Shown here: piece by piece, positions 61,399 through 64,000 of the stretch
How positions within the stretch are numbered: position 1 is the first letter of the stretch
Layout of the letters: every line of letters starts with the position of its first letter
From: Aureitalea sp. L0-47
GTDB lineage: Bacteria > Bacteroidota > Bacteroidia > Flavobacteriales > Flavobacteriaceae
DNA length: 64,000 nucleotides
Direction: 5' to 3'
Assembly (NCBI RefSeq): GCF_026126405.1
Contig: NZ_JAFMTQ010000001.1
Location: 665,052 to 729,051, forward strand
Made by a program: the position numbers and the translations under genes
The notes under the pieces: generated by a model
Told to the model about the DNA's origin: nothing
The model's input: only the letters and a program-made list of their open reading frames with translations
The model's database searches: none

Positions 61399-62193
61399 TT
61401 AGGCGCTGAATTCCTTAAATAGTATATAGATGGCCATGAGAAGTACGAACCAGCCGAAGCCTTTTTTAAGTTTTTTGCCGTCGATAAAGTTGTTCAGCCA
61501 CACACCAATAAAGATCCCCACAATAGAGATACCGCTGAAGATTAGCAGGAATTCCCAGTCGATCTCCATGGTTTCGATATCGCCTATAAAACCAATTAGA
61601 GATTTGATGGCAATGATGAGTAATGAAGTGGCTACGGCTTTTTTCATTGGAAGCTTTGCCAATAGTACAAGGGCCGGGATGATCAGGAAACCACCACCTG
61701 CACCAACTATACCCGTGAGTATTCCAACTACAAAGCCTTCAAGGAAGATCAGGGGGTAATTTAGTTGTTTTCCATTGGTGATTTTATCAGCTTTTCCGTT
61801 GTTACGAATCATTGAAAAGGCAGCTACCAGCATGATGACGGCAAAGAAGACCATGATCCCAACGTTCTTGGTAACGGTGTAATCACCAATACTGAAAAGT
61901 GTATCGGGGATGGCGGGCACTATGAATTTTCGGGTGATGTAAACGGCAATAAAAGCCGGGATGGAGAATACGATGGCCGTTTTAAAATCAACCAGGCCTT
62001 TCTGAATGTTTCGGATTGCACCTACGAGGGCTGAGATTCCAACTACGAACAGGGAGTATGCTGTTGCGGTGACTGGATTAATATACATTAGGTAAACAAA
62101 GACGGGAACGGTTAGGATAGATCCGCCACCGCCAATGAGTCCGAGGACAATTCCTATGATCAATGCTCCTATATAACCTAAGATTTCCGTGAT
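61399..62193 (-). CDS. Sulfite exporter TauE/SafE family protein
   Basis: Eight membrane helices with the TauE/SafE pattern: GLIGGGGSILTVPVFVYLM and, in the second half, GIVGAGGGFLIIPALVLL. The normal starts give only a TTG at 62163, which would cut off the conserved N-terminal segment ITEILGYIGAL. That segment is encoded in frame up to an ATC at 62191-62193, and the preceding in-frame stop is close behind. An ATC start is therefore likely. It would export sulfite or organosulfonates made by the sulfide pathway. It lies 10 bp after the Crp-type regulator gene. Confidence 0.82.
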   Translation of the reverse strand: MTEILGYIGALIIGIVLGLIGGGGSILTVPVFVYLMYINPVTATAYSLFVVGISALVGAIRNIQKGLVDFKTAIVFSIPAFIAVYITRKFIVPAIPDTLFSIGDYTVTKNVGIMVFFAVIMLVAAFSMIRNNGKADKITNGKQLNYPLIFLEGFVVGILTGIVGAGGGFLIIPALVLLAKLPMKKAVATSLLIIAIKSLIGFIGDIETMEIDWEFLLIFSGISIVGIFIGVWLNNFIDGKKLKKGFGWFVLLMAIYILFKEFSA

Positions 62194-62203
62194 GTTGTTT
62201 GTT

Positions 62204-62839
62204 TTAGTCTACAGAAATAACTTCTATACTGTTTCTGTGCAACTTGATCTTTCCAAGCTTTTCAAGTTTTTTCAGCAACCGCGAGATCACTACCCTTGAG
62301 GTGTGCAATTCGTATGCGATCTCCTGGTGCGTAATTTTCAATGTAGAATCGCCCACGATATGTACTTTTTCCTGAAGGTATTTTAGCAGACGCTCGTCCA
62401 TTTTCAGGAAAGCAATGCTATCCACGGTTTTCAACATTTCTTCGAGTCGGTCGTGATAGCTTTGAAAGACGAAATTTCGCCACGACTTGTATTTGCTGGT
62501 CCATTCTTCCATTTTCTGAATAGGGATCATCACTAGCTTTGCATCGGTTTCTGCTATCGCCCGAATCTCGCTTTTGGTATGTCCCATGCAACAGGTGAGC
62601 GTCATAGCACAGGTTTCACCACGTTCGAGGAAGTAAAGTAGAAGTTCATCACCATCCTCATCTTCTCTTAAGATCTTTATCGCTCCCGAAACAAGCAGAG
62701 GCATAGAGCGGATGTATTCGCCTATATCCATAAGCTTTTGCCCCGCACTTACTTCCTTAAATGTTCCTACCTGGTTAATTTCCGCTAAGAGCGCGTCTTC
62801 AAACAGCCCTCCATAGCTTTCTTTCAGCTCTGAAATCAT
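62204..62839 (-). CDS. Crp/Fnr family regulator with cysteine motif
   Basis: 211 residues. Cyclic-nucleotide-binding-type jelly roll (about 15-120) and a C-terminal winged helix with recognition helix THQEIAYELHTSRVVISRLLKKLE. Cys77, Cys83 and Cys84 in GETCAMTLTCCMGH could sense redox state, sulfane sulfur or bind a cofactor. It is the likely reader of the GTAAC-N4-GTTAC palindromes, one of which lies 37-50 bp before its own start. It heads an operon with the TauE gene. Confidence 0.88.
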   Translation of the reverse strand: MISELKESYGGLFEDALLAEINQVGTFKEVSAGQKLMDIGEYIRSMPLLVSGAIKILREDEDGDELLLYFLERGETCAMTLTCCMGHTKSEIRAIAETDAKLVMIPIQKMEEWTSKYKSWRNFVFQSYHDRLEEMLKTVDSIAFLKMDERLLKYLQEKVHIVGDSTLKITHQEIAYELHTSRVVISRLLKKLEKLGKIKLHRNSIEVISVD

Positions 62840-62875
62840 AGGTTGTAAAGTTAGTTAGTTCCAAATATAAGCTAG

Positions 62876-62889
62876 GTAACTTTTGTTAC
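62876..62889. promoter_or_regulatory. GTAAC-N4-GTTAC operator of the Crp-type regulator
   Basis: GTAACTTTTGTTAC, between the regulator and the divergent era gene. It suggests autoregulation. Confidence 0.75.
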
Positions 62890-62964
62890 AAATTAATGTT
62901 AATCCCGTCTTGAGCTAATTTAGCCAAGCTGCATATTTGATGTATCTTTACTGAAATTTCAACT

Positions 62965-63849
62965 ATGGCGCACAAGGCAGGTTTTGTCAATATCATCGGA
63001 AACCCTAATGTAGGGAAAAGTACCCTCATGAACGCCTTCGTGGGTGAAAGACTTTCAATTATTACATCCAAAGCCCAAACTACCCGCCATAGGATCCTCG
63101 GTATCGTGAATGGAGAGGATTTCCAGGTGATCCTGAGCGATACACCCGGTATCATCAAACCAGCTTATGAACTCCAGGAAAGTATGATGGAATTTGTAAG
63201 ATCTGCCTTCGAGGATGCAGATGTATTGTTATACCTGGTTGAACTTGGAGAAAAGGATATAAAGGATGAGGCTTTTCTAAAGAAAATAACCGGGGCCACT
63301 ATCCCCGTTCTGCTCCTGATAAACAAGATAGACAGAGGTGATGAAAATCAATTGGCTGAAGCGCTGGAGTTATGGAGTACCAAGGTCCCGAATGCAGAGA
63401 TCTTTGCCATTTCCGCACTCGAGAATTTCGGAGTGGAGCAAGTATTTAAAAGGATAGTAGAATTGCTGCCGGATTCACCACCCTTTTATCCTAAGGATCA
63501 GCTTACCGATAAACCCGAACGTTTCTTTGTGAACGAGATCATCCGCGAAAAGATATTACTTCATTACAAGAAAGAGATTCCATATTCAGTAGAGATAGAT
63601 ACAGAAGAATTCTTCGAAGACGACAACATTATCAGGATCCGATCGGTGATCATGGTAGAACGCGAGACCCAGAAAGGGATCATTATCGGCCATAAAGGTG
63701 CTGCCTTAAAACGAGTAGGTGTAGAGGCGAGGAAAGACCTGGAAGCTTTCTTCGGAAAACAAATTCACCTGGTGACCTATGTTAAGGTGAACAGGAACTG
63801 GCGAAGTAATAAGAGTCAGTTAAGGAGGTTTGGATACGATAAGAAGTAG
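62965..63849 (+). CDS. era: GTPase Era
   Basis: 294 residues. G1 GNPNVGKST, G2 TTRHRI, G3 DTPG, G4 NKID and G5 SAL are in order. They are followed by the KH RNA-binding domain with GIIIGHKGAALKRVGVEARKDLEAFF and the closing VKVNRNWRSN. It helps 30S ribosome assembly by binding the 16S rRNA 3' end. Full length; it lies divergent to the Crp-type regulator. Confidence 0.96.
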   Translation: MAHKAGFVNIIGNPNVGKSTLMNAFVGERLSIITSKAQTTRHRILGIVNGEDFQVILSDTPGIIKPAYELQESMMEFVRSAFEDADVLLYLVELGEKDIKDEAFLKKITGATIPVLLLINKIDRGDENQLAEALELWSTKVPNAEIFAISALENFGVEQVFKRIVELLPDSPPFYPKDQLTDKPERFFVNEIIREKILLHYKKEIPYSVEIDTEEFFEDDNIIRIRSVIMVERETQKGIIIGHKGAALKRVGVEARKDLEAFFGKQIHLVTYVKVNRNWRSNKSQLRRFGYDKK

Positions 63850-64000
63850 GCGGAAGTCTGAAGTCTAAAGTCGGAAGTCGGAAGTCGGAAGTGAGAGATG
63901 AGTAGTTCTGCATATACAACTCTACAAATCAACGACTCAACAACTCAACGAATCAACTTTTGTCGGGTGTCGGGTGTACGATGTAAGAAGTTGAAAGTCG
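63850..64000. repeat. Short tandem intergenic repeat (GTCGGAA type)
   Basis: GAAGTC(T/G) units are repeated about six times at 63850-63892 (AAGTCGGAAGTCGGAAGTCG), followed by CAACGACTCAACAACTCAAC-type units and GTCGGGTGTCGGGTG. Such simple repeats are common between flavobacterial genes. No gene in this stretch. Confidence 0.6.

Noticed and set aside
1..64000. tRNA, rRNA, other structural RNA genes
   Set aside because: I looked for cloverleaf ends and rRNA-like stretches and recognised none; a covariance search could still find small RNAs.

Overview
The window looks like part of a Bacteroidota chromosome, probably Flavobacteriaceae. The evidence is promoters of the TTTG-N19/20-TAnnTTTG type, many short signal-peptide lipoproteins, several DUF6090-type membrane proteins starting MIKFFR, DUF3124/DUF3788/DUF6602 proteins, and a TolC/RND/MFP set. 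No rRNA or tRNA gene was recognised.

Positions 1-42853 form the standout feature, an integron-like gene-cassette array. Genes, mostly one per unit and almost all on the minus strand, are separated by 27 imperfect palindromes of about 46-263 bp. On the plus strand these start AAC(GTCCAC)GGCTATG and end ATAGCC-N3/4-GTT. Nearly every gene lies between a GTT-box and an AAC-box whose next 5-8 bases are also reverse complements, and this tag differs from cassette to cassette (for example GTTGTAAGCA/TGCTTACAAC). That is the signature of attC-type cassettes. The array ends at 41907-41909 in a non-palindromic, attI-like region. Next to it, a divergent 278-aa tyrosine recombinase (42017-42853) keeps all catalytic residues and an IntI-like C-terminal TSPLD motif, but seems to lack the extra domain of canonical IntI. 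The array runs off the left edge of the window.

Cargo is mainly exported, lipid-anchored or membrane proteins: serine hydrolases, alpha/beta hydrolases, an amidohydrolase, a prolyl oligopeptidase, a CPBP protease, a cation transporter, four DUF6090 proteins and many unknowns. Two units are very large. One is the whole ilvE-D-B-N-C-A operon (30056-37966), on the opposite strand, with its own promoter and two tandem Ile/Val-rich attenuators, framed by an 11-bp matching end pair. The other (19863-25105) holds a hydrolase plus an apparently inserted anaerobic/nitrosative-stress operon: nrdG, a separate 56-aa glycyl-radical subunit, nrdD, ric and an Rrf2 regulator.

From 42879 on there is ordinary chromosome. 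It holds a D-lactate dehydrogenase-like gene, a MORN-like repeat protein, an alpha-carbonic anhydrase and a TolC-MFP-RND-PII-like-DUF2892-bestrophin operon. It then holds a sulfide/persulfide detoxification set: type II SQR, a c-type cytochrome with a DUF3365-like domain, rhodanese, peroxiredoxin, a CstB-like persulfide dioxygenase, TauE and a cysteine-containing Crp-family regulator. A palindrome GTAAC-N4-GTTAC lies upstream of five of these transcription units, including the regulator, and defines a likely regulon. icd (isocitrate dehydrogenase) and era are housekeeping genes at the right end.
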